Positions 22,935 to 31,390 of a stretch of 64,000 bases of DNA are shown here, piece after piece (position 1 is the stretch's first letter; each line of letters starts with the position of its first letter). The notes beneath the pieces are model-generated. The model made no database searches. It saw only the letters and a program-made list of their open reading frames with translations, and was not told where the DNA came from. Source of the DNA: Nocardia brasiliensis NBRC 14402 (lineage in GTDB: Bacteria > Actinomycetota > Actinomycetes > Mycobacteriales > Mycobacteriaceae). The DNA is taken from the NCBI RefSeq assembly GCF_000308475.2, contig NZ_BAFT02000010.1:1-64000 (forward strand). The letters run 5' to 3'. The translations under genes and the position numbers were made by a program.

Positions 22935-24992
22935 TCAGCGCACCTCGAAGTCGTTGCTGGTGCCCGTGAACGGGTGCAGCGCGCCGTCGGGGCTCAGGCT
23001 GTCGGCGTAGTGCTGCAGCCGGTAGCGGCCCGGCGTGGCATCGGCCGGGATATCCCAGGTGAACCGCGCGACCGAGTCCGCGGCACCGCGCTTGCTCCAG
23101 TGGAATTTCACCGCCCACTCGCCCTCGTTGGCCACCCGGATCCAGTCGCCCGCGGGATTCCGCCGCTGCACCTCCAGAAAGGTGCCGTTGCGGCGCGGGT
23201 TGTGTTTCGGGTGGGCCGAGACGAATTCGGCGACGACCTGAGCACCCGCGCCGTAAACCGGTGCGGGCTGGATCAATACGTCGCCGAAGGCCCGGCCCGG
23301 CGGGGTGGTGTCCGGCCCAGCACCCGGCTGGAAGTTGGGTTGCAGGTGGGACACGTCACGCGGGGCGGGCCCGCGCGGCACCTGCTGCCTGGCCGCGAAC
23401 GCCGTTGCCAGCCGGGTGAATTCCTGCTGATACGCGCCGAGGGTGTAGCGGCCGAACAACGTCGAGGCGCCCTCGTACTGCTGCGCGTCGTATTCCTCGG
23501 GGGTGGTGACGTATTCGTGGTAGGCGTTCGCGTAGCCCTGCATGAGGACCTGTTCCAGCGGGACGCCGAGCGCGTCCGCGACCGCCCGGCGCACCCGCAG
23601 TCCGGCGGTGATGGTGAATTCCCCACCGGCGGCGGCCAAATAGAGCTCACCGATCCGGACCAGCTGGATCGGCAGCACGTTCGGCACCCAGGCCACCGGC
23701 GGCAGCAGGCCGAGCGGCGCGGCGATCGCCTTGGGCGCCTGGGCATCCGCGAGCCACGCCGGCGCGGGCGTGTTCGGGTCGCCGAGCGCCTGCAGGAACG
23801 GATTGCGCACGCCTTCCGGGATGGGCACCCCCGGTAGCCCCGGACCGTCCTCGATGCTGCCCGCGATGAGCGAGACGCCCGCCGCGGCCGGCGCGGTGTG
23901 CCTGGGCTGCCCGTCCGGGGTGAAACGGCCGTCGACGGCGATATCGGCCAGGTCGATGTAGCAGAGCAGCGCGTCGACCGGTCCGCTGGTCGAGCGGGCC
24001 TGCGCCAGCGCGTCTTTCGACGCCCGGTACTGCCGCTCGCCGATGATCCGGGTGTTCTCGAACTCGTCCTCGGTAGGCCCGGAGCCGGGACGCAGGTTCA
24101 GGTTCGGCGACATATCGCCCGCGTTGGTCTGCGCGAAGGCCGCGACGAAGCCGGGGTCGCCGTCGAGGTAGCGGACGCCGTGCTCGAGATGCTCGTAGGA
24201 GAACGCCGCGTAACCCTTGTTGTCCGCGCTGATCAGTCGATTCTGGTTGGTCATCGAGGTGTTGTGGGTGGCGAACCAGGTGATCGCGCCGACCTGTCGA
24301 CCGCCCTTGACGAGGGACAGCACCGTGACCGCCGGGTCGATGGCCTCGGGAAAATGTTGTTTGTCGGCAATCGGATTGAGTTCCCAGGCCACCCTCGACC
24401 GATTGACGCTCGCGTCGTGCAGTTCGCCGCGCCCCAACGCCAGCGCGCCGGGACCGAGATCGGCGTGCGCGGCCGCGACGGCCTCGACGATGCCGTTCAC
24501 CTCCGCGTTGTATACCTGCTGCTGAAAACCCATGATGGACAGGTTGTATGCGTAATCGTTGCTGGAGCCGCCACAGGTCGCGTGCGAATGCGTCGAGGTG
24601 AGCAACACGTTCTGTTCGGTGTATTGATCGCCGAAGCGGCGCGCGAGTTCGGTCAGGACGCCGCGGTGCACGGACTGGAAAATCATGCCGTTCTCGGCCA
24701 CCACGAACACGATTCGCCGGCCGCCCGCGCCGATGATGAACGCTCTGGCTCGCGGACGCAGGTGGATGCCGGCGGTCTGCTGCTCGAACTGCGAATAGCC
24801 CATCATTCCGCATTCCGCCGCCGGACCGGTGATGTCGGAGAGACCGACACCGATCTCGTAGCCGCCGGAATCCGGCGCCGCGGCGGCCCGCGCGCCCGAG
24901 CGCTCGGCCAGGACAGGCACCGTGGCCGCGGCGGCCAGCGTCGCCGAACCGACTACGGTTCGGGCCAGAACGGTTCTGCGCGACAGCGGCAT
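22935..24992 (-). CDS. Secreted neutral/alkaline ceramidase
   Basis: A 685-residue enzyme that hydrolyses the amide bond of ceramides outside the cell. A twin-arginine signal (SRRTVLART at residues 4-12, then a hydrophobic stretch and Ala cleavage region near 35-42) indicates Tat export of a folded metalloprotein. The catalytic N-terminal domain contains LLTSTHSHATCGG (zinc ligands) and ATHNTSMTNQN, whose Ser aligns with the nucleophile of Pseudomonas ceramidase. AGGEFTITAG and GYANAYHEYVTTPEEY are further metal/substrate motifs, and an immunoglobulin-like C-terminal domain ends the protein. ATG 24992 follows GAAGGAGG. The divergent TetR gene probably regulates it. Bacterial ceramidases can act on host sphingolipids. 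Confidence 0.92.
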   Translation of the reverse strand: MPLSRRTVLARTVVGSATLAAAATVPVLAERSGARAAAAPDSGGYEIGVGLSDITGPAAECGMMGYSQFEQQTAGIHLRPRARAFIIGAGGRRIVFVVAENGMIFQSVHRGVLTELARRFGDQYTEQNVLLTSTHSHATCGGSSNDYAYNLSIMGFQQQVYNAEVNGIVEAVAAAHADLGPGALALGRGELHDASVNRSRVAWELNPIADKQHFPEAIDPAVTVLSLVKGGRQVGAITWFATHNTSMTNQNRLISADNKGYAAFSYEHLEHGVRYLDGDPGFVAAFAQTNAGDMSPNLNLRPGSGPTEDEFENTRIIGERQYRASKDALAQARSTSGPVDALLCYIDLADIAVDGRFTPDGQPRHTAPAAAGVSLIAGSIEDGPGLPGVPIPEGVRNPFLQALGDPNTPAPAWLADAQAPKAIAAPLGLLPPVAWVPNVLPIQLVRIGELYLAAAGGEFTITAGLRVRRAVADALGVPLEQVLMQGYANAYHEYVTTPEEYDAQQYEGASTLFGRYTLGAYQQEFTRLATAFAARQQVPRGPAPRDVSHLQPNFQPGAGPDTTPPGRAFGDVLIQPAPVYGAGAQVVAEFVSAHPKHNPRRNGTFLEVQRRNPAGDWIRVANEGEWAVKFHWSKRGAADSVARFTWDIPADATPGRYRLQHYADSLSPDGALHPFTGTSNDFEVR

Positions 24993-25030
24993 ACACGCCT
25001 CCTTCGATCCTGATGGCAGCGAACCACACA

Positions 25031-25048
25031 ACTGGTCACTCGTCCAGT
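25031..25048. promoter_or_regulatory. Candidate TetR operator between ceramidase and TetR genes
   Basis: ACTGG (25031-25035) and CCAGT (25044-25048) form an inverted repeat with 8-bp spacing inside the 113-bp divergent intergene. Size and symmetry fit a TetR-family half-site pair. It lies about 40 bp upstream of the ceramidase start, where binding would block its transcription. Confidence 0.45.
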
Positions 25049-25069
25049 CCAGATTTTTCGACCAGCGAA

Positions 25070-25098
25070 TTGACTGCACGCGCCTAGAGCGCTTAACT
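25070..25098 (+). promoter_or_regulatory. Sigma-A-type promoter for the TetR gene
   Basis: TTGACT (25070-25075) and TTAACT (25093-25098) are separated by exactly 17 nt. Transcription would start about 7 nt downstream, at or next to the GTG at 25106, giving a leaderless message. Confidence 0.6.
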
Positions 25099-25105
25099 CC
25101 CTGAG

Positions 25106-25732
25106 GTGTCCTCCCGATTGAGCGTCGAAGAAAGACGGGCCCACCTTATCGAGGCCGCGATCGGTCTTGCCGAAAAAAAGGGCGTTGCGGGCGTGACCAC
25201 GCGCGATGTCGCCCAGGCGGCGGGCGTCTCGCTTGGTGTGGTCCATTACTGTTTCGAAAACAAGGACGCGCTGATGACCGAGCTGGTCAAGGCGTTGTCG
25301 ATGGAATTACGAGATTCCGTCGACGCCAATGAAACAGTGTGGCAAGACGTCGGAAGTGGAAAAGAAGCGCTTCAAAAATTGATCCGCGCGGGACTGGAAC
25401 TCATGTGGCTCAACATTGAGGCAACCCCGGAACGTCAGCTACTCACTTACGAAACAACAACTTACGCACTGCGCGAAGGCGAGCAAACTCCCGCCAAACT
25501 CGCGATCGCGCGCGAGCAGTACAACTTCAACGACTCCACCGTCGCCGACATCCTCGAGCACGCGCGCGACGCGACCGCCAACACCTGGTCGGTGCCGCTG
25601 CCGTCACTGAGCCGATTCACCCTCAACGTGATCGACGGGGTGGTGCTGCGCTGGCTGGTGGACAACGACAGCGAGGCCGTCCGCGCCCAGCTGGATCTGC
25701 TCAGCCAGATGATCGCGGAGTACGCGTCCTGA
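25106..25732 (+). CDS. TetR-family transcriptional regulator
   Basis: A 208-residue TetR regulator with the helix-turn-helix GVTTRDVAQAAGVSLGVVHYCFENKD near residues 29-52 (only the core helices are diagnostic) and a helical ligand-binding domain. Divergence from the ceramidase gene and the shared 113-bp intergene with a symmetric site suggest it represses or senses a product of that enzyme, possibly a sphingoid base or fatty acid; the ligand is inference. The GTG at 25106 has no Shine-Dalgarno, but sits at the predicted transcription start. The middle part of the gene (25300-25480) is AT-richer than its neighbours. Confidence 0.88.
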   Translation: MSSRLSVEERRAHLIEAAIGLAEKKGVAGVTTRDVAQAAGVSLGVVHYCFENKDALMTELVKALSMELRDSVDANETVWQDVGSGKEALQKLIRAGLELMWLNIEATPERQLLTYETTTYALREGEQTPAKLAIAREQYNFNDSTVADILEHARDATANTWSVPLPSLSRFTLNVIDGVVLRWLVDNDSEAVRAQLDLLSQMIAEYAS

Positions 25733-25765
25733 ACCTGGTGCAGCACAGCCGTTCTCGCGCAATCT

Positions 25766-25804
25766 GAGTTCCCGCACACCGCGCGGAGTCGGGTGCGGGA
25801 ACTC
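25766..25804. terminator. Convergent terminator between TetR and sacsin-like genes
   Basis: GAGTTCCCGCAC (25766-25777) and its exact complement (25793-25804) flank a 15-nt loop. It sits between two convergent genes and can act on both strands. Confidence 0.7.
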
Positions 25805-25818
25805 GGATCGTGCGTGCG

Positions 25819-28719
25819 CTACCGCGGCGCGTTCGCGTGCACGGTAGTGCCCTCGCGCCACCACGGGACCGTTGTCGTGCGCTCGATCGCGCCGTGCAGC
25901 CGCACGGTCAGCTCGTCGTGCAGCACCAACTCCCCGTCCTGCGGCGGTAGCGAAAGAAGTTGGCGCAGCACAACTCCGAGCGGTTCCCCAGACCACGTGG
26001 TGCGCCGGCCGGCACTCACCACCTCGGCGGTGACCGACTCCGAGACCAACGGCAGATCGAGCAGCGCGGCCAGCGCGGGCGCGGTCTCGGCGACGCCGAC
26101 CACCAAGCGGTCCGGCGGCAGTGCGAGGCCGAACCACGGCTGATCGAGGACCAGCGCGTCGGCCGGATCGATGACGGCGCCGGACAGGGCGCGCACCCGG
26201 TCGGGCAGTTCGAGGTCGGTGAGCTCGAGCCGATCCGCCGCCACCGCGGCGGCCAATCGCGCATGGGTCCGCGAAATGACCTCGGGTGTAGGCGTATTCG
26301 CCGGATCGGCGAGTGCGTCGAGCAGGGCGGCGGCCAATTCGAGGGTGATCACCGCCGGATCGGCGAGCAAGGCGCGGATCGCGGCGGCGTCGTCCGCGAG
26401 GCCGGGGACGGCGAAAGTCGGCAGCAGGCCGTCGAATTCGGTGTCCTCGGGGTGCCGGAGCAGGCCGAGCGGGGTGCCCGAGATCCGGGCGTGGGTGCGC
26501 AACCACCACGCGGTGTAACCGTCGTGATCGGTGAGCAACCGCCGGGTGCGCGGCGCGGACGCCAGCTGCCACAACGCTTCCGGCCAGGCGTCGTCGTCGA
26601 TCAGGTCGAGGTCACGGACCGCGGCCAGCTCCCGCGGCTCCTGCGCCAGCGTCGACCACCAGCTGTCCTCGTCGTCCAGGTCGTGATCGGGCCCGGTCGG
26701 ATCGGATTCGACGACCAAACTGAAATCCCAGCCGACTCGCACGGCCCGAAGGGCTTGCGCGCCATACTGTTCCACCATGGCGGGATCGATCGTATGGAAC
26801 GGCGAATCCGCCACCAGCAGTTCGTGCAGCGGTGCGTCGGGCAGCAGCAATTCGTCCGCGGGGTGCAGCACACCGTCGGCATCGGGCAATTCGAGCAGGC
26901 CGAGCCAGGTCGGCAGTGCCGCGGCGTCGGCATGGGCGGCCAGGCGCAGCACGGCGTCGACCGTATCCGGATCGTCCGGGTGATCCTCGAGCTCGGCGCG
27001 CAGGTCCGGCTCGCGCAGCAGCTCCTCGACGGTGGCCGACCGCGCACCCAGCCGGGCCAGCAGCGGGTGCGCGGCATCCGGATGCACCAACCTGGCCCAG
27101 TGCACCGGGATCGCGACCTCGAGCTGATCGTCGAGCACCGTCGTGCGCGGTCCGGTGACCAGGCGTCCGTCGGCCAGCGGCACGGCGAGCGCGCCCAATT
27201 CCTCGGCGGCCAGCGGGTCCGCCACGAACTGCTCCAGCGCCTCGTACAGCGCGTACCACCATTGCGGCGCCCGCTCCAGACCGCTGGACAATTCCGCCAA
27301 TCGTGCCAACCCGACCCGATGCACGTCGAGCACACCCAGCGCCTCGGCGTGCCCGCGCCCCGACAACTCGGGAATCACCAAGGGCCCGATCACATCCCCG
27401 AGCAGCGCCGCCAATTCCTCCGTGAGGCCGGTGAACGCACTCGCCCGCGTAGGTACTGCGACCTCCGAGGTGGTCTTCCCTGGGAGGTCGAAAAACCCTG
27501 ATTCGGTGGGAGTTTCGATGTCCGGGTGGTCCTCGGCGGGGGTAGAGGTCTCCAGCGGTAAAGGGTCGAACGGGGCGGCGTGGTCCTCGGTGTTCGTGGG
27601 GAGGACGGGGAGCCAAGGGCTGGTGCGGAGTTCGCCGATCACCGCTTCGCGCAGGAGGGCATCGGCTTCGCTGCGGGCGAAGGCGGGACTGGGGACGAGC
27701 ACCAGTCGGTCGCGGGGTGGCAGTGCGCGGGCGAAATCGGCATAACCGGAGGCCAATTCGGCGAGGCGGGCGCCGGGCAGCAGACGGCGGCGATCCGGCT
27801 GCATCGGGACGTCCGCGATCAGCAGCGCGGGCAACGACAGCTCCTCGTCGGAGCGGGTCGGGGCACGCAGCACATCGGGGGCGACGGCGACCGGCCTGCC
27901 GTTGCGGACCGGCAGCAGCCAGCGGGCGCGCGGCGTGCGGTAGGACCACCAGATCCGGCGTTCGTCAGCCGGGCCCTCGACGCAGATCTCTTGGAGTCCG
28001 TCACCGAGAACGGCCGTGCGGCTGGTGAATTCCGCGGCTTCGACGGTAATGCTCTGCAACGCAGGCAGTTCCAGCAGTAGGTCGACCGCTTCGGCGTGCA
28101 TCGCCGTGAGCAGTGCGGCGGCGTCGATCTCAGGACGGAGCGCGAGCACCACCTCGGTGTCGAAACCGTCGGCCGGTTGCTTCTCGCTCGGCCAGGCCAG
28201 GCGCAAGGCGGGCGGGGCCAGCGCTTCCGCGTCGGGTTCGCCCTGCGCCAGTTGGTCTGCGGTACCGGCGAGTTCGCCGGATCGCAATGCGTCCCGGGTG
28301 CGCGCGCGGGAGAACAGGAGCGAACCCGTGGTGGAGCGCAGTTCGATCTCGTCGCTCACCGCCAGCACCGCGGTGAAACCCACACCGAAACGTCCGACAT
28401 CCGCTGCATCGGACTTCCCGGACGCACGCAGCGCGGTGAGCGCGTGCACACCCGAGACATCCAGCGGCGCACCCGTATTCGCGACATGCAGGACTGAACC
28501 GTCGAGCCACACCCGCAACCGGCCGGGCACGCCAGCTTTGGCCGCGGCGTCGGCGGCGTTCTGCGCCAACTCGGTCAGCAGCCGGTCGCGATAGCCGGCG
28601 CGAACCAGATCCGCCTCGGTCGCCGCGTCTTCGCGCAGCCGCGTCGGCGAATCACGCCATGCGGCAAGCACCCCCGCCCGCAACGCGGCAGTACCGAACG
28701 GATCGGCCGACCCGTTCAC
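25819..28719 (-). CDS. Sacsin/Hsp90-like GHKL ATPase-domain protein
   Basis: A 966-residue cytoplasmic protein. The first 150 residues form a GHKL ATPase of the sacsin-N/Hsp90 kind: LLTELAQNAADAAAKAG (N box), VLHVANTGAPLD and DVGRFGVGFTAVLAVSDE (G boxes). The remaining 800 residues are Leu/Asp/Ala-rich with scattered acidic helices and no recognised domain. Proteins of this type occur across actinobacteria, annotated as sacsin N-terminal ATP-binding-like, and may be chaperones; the function is unproven. The start GTG 28719 overlaps the stop of the DUF3027 gene in GTGA, so the pair is translationally coupled. It ends at the convergent terminator shared with the TetR gene. Confidence 0.8.
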   Translation of the reverse strand: MNGSADPFGTAALRAGVLAAWRDSPTRLREDAATEADLVRAGYRDRLLTELAQNAADAAAKAGVPGRLRVWLDGSVLHVANTGAPLDVSGVHALTALRASGKSDAADVGRFGVGFTAVLAVSDEIELRSTTGSLLFSRARTRDALRSGELAGTADQLAQGEPDAEALAPPALRLAWPSEKQPADGFDTEVVLALRPEIDAAALLTAMHAEAVDLLLELPALQSITVEAAEFTSRTAVLGDGLQEICVEGPADERRIWWSYRTPRARWLLPVRNGRPVAVAPDVLRAPTRSDEELSLPALLIADVPMQPDRRRLLPGARLAELASGYADFARALPPRDRLVLVPSPAFARSEADALLREAVIGELRTSPWLPVLPTNTEDHAAPFDPLPLETSTPAEDHPDIETPTESGFFDLPGKTTSEVAVPTRASAFTGLTEELAALLGDVIGPLVIPELSGRGHAEALGVLDVHRVGLARLAELSSGLERAPQWWYALYEALEQFVADPLAAEELGALAVPLADGRLVTGPRTTVLDDQLEVAIPVHWARLVHPDAAHPLLARLGARSATVEELLREPDLRAELEDHPDDPDTVDAVLRLAAHADAAALPTWLGLLELPDADGVLHPADELLLPDAPLHELLVADSPFHTIDPAMVEQYGAQALRAVRVGWDFSLVVESDPTGPDHDLDDEDSWWSTLAQEPRELAAVRDLDLIDDDAWPEALWQLASAPRTRRLLTDHDGYTAWWLRTHARISGTPLGLLRHPEDTEFDGLLPTFAVPGLADDAAAIRALLADPAVITLELAAALLDALADPANTPTPEVISRTHARLAAAVAADRLELTDLELPDRVRALSGAVIDPADALVLDQPWFGLALPPDRLVVGVAETAPALAALLDLPLVSESVTAEVVSAGRRTTWSGEPLGVVLRQLLSLPPQDGELVLHDELTVRLHGAIERTTTVPWWREGTTVHANAPR

Positions 28720-30431
28720 CCCTGTCGCGATGACTCGTCCGCCCCACCCTCAGCCGCGTCACCCCGCCGCTCGGCATCCGAGCCCTGCGCCTCGAAACCA
28801 GCGTCGGCGGAACGATCTTCGTCGCCAACCTGCTGCGCGCCCGAAGCGGCGGCACCACTCTCGGCAGCCGCGGCTTCCGCCGCGGCGGAAGCGGCGGCCA
28901 ATGGCTGCGTCTCGCCCACGGGTGCGAGCGGCTGCGTGGCCTCCGGTGACACATCGGACGAGGCTGCAGTGTCCTCCGTAGTGCGAGCCGAGTCGGCCGC
29001 ACCGGCCGAAACGATCTCCGCACCGGCGGATTCGGCGTACGCACGCGCCGACTCGGACGCCACCGATGCGGCGGTGTCGTCCGCGGCGACTGCTGCCACG
29101 ACATCCGCCGTGGGCTGCGCGGCAACGGTGTCAGACGGCGCGGCGGCCTCGGCACCCGATGTGGTCGGCTCATGGGCAGCCGGCGGCGCCTCGACCTCGG
29201 CCTGCTGCGTGGCAGGCGATTCCGATCCACCAACCGAAACAACGCCCGTACCAGCGATTTCCACATCGCCGCGCGGCGACGCCACGGGCACCTCGACGGT
29301 CGGTTCGCCGTTCGCGACGGGCGCGGCACCGGGCTCGGTGTCCGGAGTTCCCGGCGCGGCGTCGGAGATCGTCGCCTCCTCAGCCGGATCGCCCTCGCCG
29401 ACAGCCGCCGCTGCGGTCGCGTCAGCCAAGGCCGTGCCGCTTTCGCCAGCCGCAGTGTCGACGTTCGACGTTTCGCCCGGAGCCGTCGTCGTAACCGCGG
29501 ATTCGGCGGCCGCGCGCGGCGGCACCGCAGCGACCTCAACGGTCGGCCCGTCAGTCGGGTCAGCCGATTCGTGCGCGTTGGCGGCGTCTCCGGCCGGAGC
29601 GGACGAGTCGTCCGTCCCGGCAGCACTTTCCGCCGATTGCGCGGGAGCGGCGGCTGGTGTTTCGTCTGCAAGGGATTGGCGGAGGTCCGCGGTCGGGATC
29701 AGTTCGACTGCGGCGTCGTCGAAGGCCTCGTAGAGGGGGGAGCCGCCGCCGGTGGGGGCGACGGTGTCGGAGTGGGCGCCGCACCCGTAGGCGGCGTGCA
29801 CAACCCGGCCGTCGGCGCCCATCGCGTTTCCGCAGACGCCGAAGGCGGCGCGCAGGGAACCCGCGAGCGGGAGGTAGAAACCGCACAGGCCGCAGGTCGA
29901 GGGGGCGGCCTTGGCCATTTCGGTGTCGGGGCCGTATTCGGCATGCCAGCGTTCGGCCGCGTCCGCGCGACCTTCGAGGCTCATCACCTGGGTGCGGCCG
30001 AGGCCGACCTCGAGGGCGACCTCGTCGACGACCGGGTCACCGTTGGCGACGTAGCCGGGCACCAGGCGCGGATCGTTCGGCGGCGGGGCCAGCAGGTCGC
30101 CCGGGGCCAGGTCGCCGGGCCGGATCCGCTGATCCCACGGCACGAAGTCGGGTGCGACCAGTGCGTCCGGGCCGGGCAGCAGTGCCGACTCGCTCACCGT
30201 CGCGTACTCGGCCTCCGGCGGTGCGGCCACCACGACCGCCCACTGCCAGCCGCGATAGCCGGGCAGGGTGGCTTCGAAGCGATGGGTCGCCGCGCTCTCG
30301 TCCTCGGCAGCCACGCCGAGATGCGCCCCGACGCCGGCTGGTTCCAACTCCAGGAGCGCACGGCGGGCCAGATCGACGGCGTCGGCCAGAATCGGCCGGA
30401 CACCGGACTCAGAAACAGAAACTGCGCTCAC
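28716..30431 (-). CDS. DUF3027 protein with long Ala-rich tail (Rv0877-like)
   Basis: A 571-residue protein. The N-terminal 240 residues form the DUF3027 domain, with a cysteine-rich patch CGLCGFYLP, FGVCGNAMG and YGCGAHSD that could bind zinc or another metal. The C-terminal 330 residues are low-complexity Ala/Glu/Thr/Ser without structure that I recognise. Mycobacterial Rv0877 is the counterpart of the N-terminal domain; its function is unknown. The start is GTG 30431. A CAAAAT hexamer 7 nt upstream suggests a leaderless transcript, and this element overlaps the -10 of the divergent gene. Confidence 0.8.
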   Translation of the reverse strand: MSAVSVSESGVRPILADAVDLARRALLELEPAGVGAHLGVAAEDESAATHRFEATLPGYRGWQWAVVVAAPPEAEYATVSESALLPGPDALVAPDFVPWDQRIRPGDLAPGDLLAPPPNDPRLVPGYVANGDPVVDEVALEVGLGRTQVMSLEGRADAAERWHAEYGPDTEMAKAAPSTCGLCGFYLPLAGSLRAAFGVCGNAMGADGRVVHAAYGCGAHSDTVAPTGGGSPLYEAFDDAAVELIPTADLRQSLADETPAAAPAQSAESAAGTDDSSAPAGDAANAHESADPTDGPTVEVAAVPPRAAAESAVTTTAPGETSNVDTAAGESGTALADATAAAAVGEGDPAEEATISDAAPGTPDTEPGAAPVANGEPTVEVPVASPRGDVEIAGTGVVSVGGSESPATQQAEVEAPPAAHEPTTSGAEAAAPSDTVAAQPTADVVAAVAADDTAASVASESARAYAESAGAEIVSAGAADSARTTEDTAASSDVSPEATQPLAPVGETQPLAAASAAAEAAAAESGAAASGAQQVGDEDRSADAGFEAQGSDAERRGDAAEGGADESSRQG

Positions 30432-30435
30432 CGCC

Positions 30436-30444
30436 TACATTTTG
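30436..30444. promoter_or_regulatory. Overlapping bidirectional -10 elements
   Basis: On the plus strand TACATT (30436-30441) lies 7 nt before the ATG at 30449. On the minus strand CAAAAT (30444-30439) lies 7 nt before the GTG at 30431. The two hexamers overlap by 3 bp and the two start codons are separated by only 17 bp. Confidence 0.55.
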
Positions 30445-30448
30445 CCGT

Positions 30449-31228
30449 ATGAAACGCAATCGGCGTTCGTTGGCTGTCGCTCTGCTGGTCGGTCTGGTCA
30501 TCTTCAGTGGCTGTGGCGCCGCACAGGAGGCCGCACCCGAGCTGAAGATCGAGGTCGTCGCCGTCAGACCGCATGACCCGACCGCCTTCACGCAGGGCCT
30601 CGAGATCGACGGCAATGTGCTCTACGAAGGCACCGGACTCTCGGGCGCGTCGAGTGTGCGCGCGACGGACGTACGCACCGGCGAGCAACTGGCCAGGACC
30701 GATCTCCCCGCGCCCTTCTTCGGCGAGGGCCTCACCGTCGCCGGGGACACGCTGTGGCAGCTGACCTGGCAGGAGCACACGGCGTTCGCGAGGGATCCGG
30801 TCACCTTGGCCGAGCGCGCCCGAGTGCCGTACGAAGGCGAGGGCTGGGGGTTGTGCACCAGGAACGGCCGACTCGTGATGAGCGACGGCACCGACACGCT
30901 GACCTTCCGTGATCCGGTCACCTTCGCGCCGACCGGCTCGATCCGGCTGACCAGCCACCAGAGCGCCCGGCTCAACGAGCTCGATTGCGCCGAGGACGGT
31001 TCGGTCTACGCCAACGATTGGCCGACCGACACCATCCTGCGCATTGATCCGGAGTCCGGTGAGGTGCTCGCGCGGATCGATGCGAGCAGTCTGTATCCGG
31101 CGGCCGCCCGGGTACTCACCGGCAGCGACGCGCTGAACGGGATCGCACAGCTGCCCGGCACCGACCGCTTCCTGCTCGCGGGCAAGAAATGGCCGAGCAT
31201 GTTCGAGGTCCGCTTCGTGCCCGCCTGA
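30449..31228 (+). CDS. Glutaminyl-peptide cyclotransferase lipoprotein
   Basis: A 259-residue plant/bacterial-type glutaminyl cyclase, which converts N-terminal Gln to pyroglutamate on secreted proteins. A lipoprotein signal ends at FSGC (Cys22), so it acts outside the membrane. Five-bladed propeller features are present: DPTAFTQGLEIDGNVLYEGTG, LWQLTWQEHTAF, EGWGLCTRNGRLVMSDGTD, LNELDCAEDGSVYANDW, and ALNGIAQLPGTDRFLLAGK near the end with the MFEVRF closure. ATG 30449 is 7 nt after a TACATT -10 element and lacks a Shine-Dalgarno, so it is probably leaderless. Confidence 0.9.
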   Translation: MKRNRRSLAVALLVGLVIFSGCGAAQEAAPELKIEVVAVRPHDPTAFTQGLEIDGNVLYEGTGLSGASSVRATDVRTGEQLARTDLPAPFFGEGLTVAGDTLWQLTWQEHTAFARDPVTLAERARVPYEGEGWGLCTRNGRLVMSDGTDTLTFRDPVTFAPTGSIRLTSHQSARLNELDCAEDGSVYANDWPTDTILRIDPESGEVLARIDASSLYPAAARVLTGSDALNGIAQLPGTDRFLLAGKKWPSMFEVRFVPA

Positions 31229-31390
31229 GCCAGGCGGGGCGAGGAGTTCACCACGATTTCGGTTGTGCTCCGCCGGATCGGGCAGCCTGCGGGTATGCAC
31301 CGTCGTCCGCGACGCGACAAACGTCACCTTCCGCCGACACCTTCGAGCGCGAGTGAACGCCCAGCAGCGAAGTACGACAGAATTGAGGAC

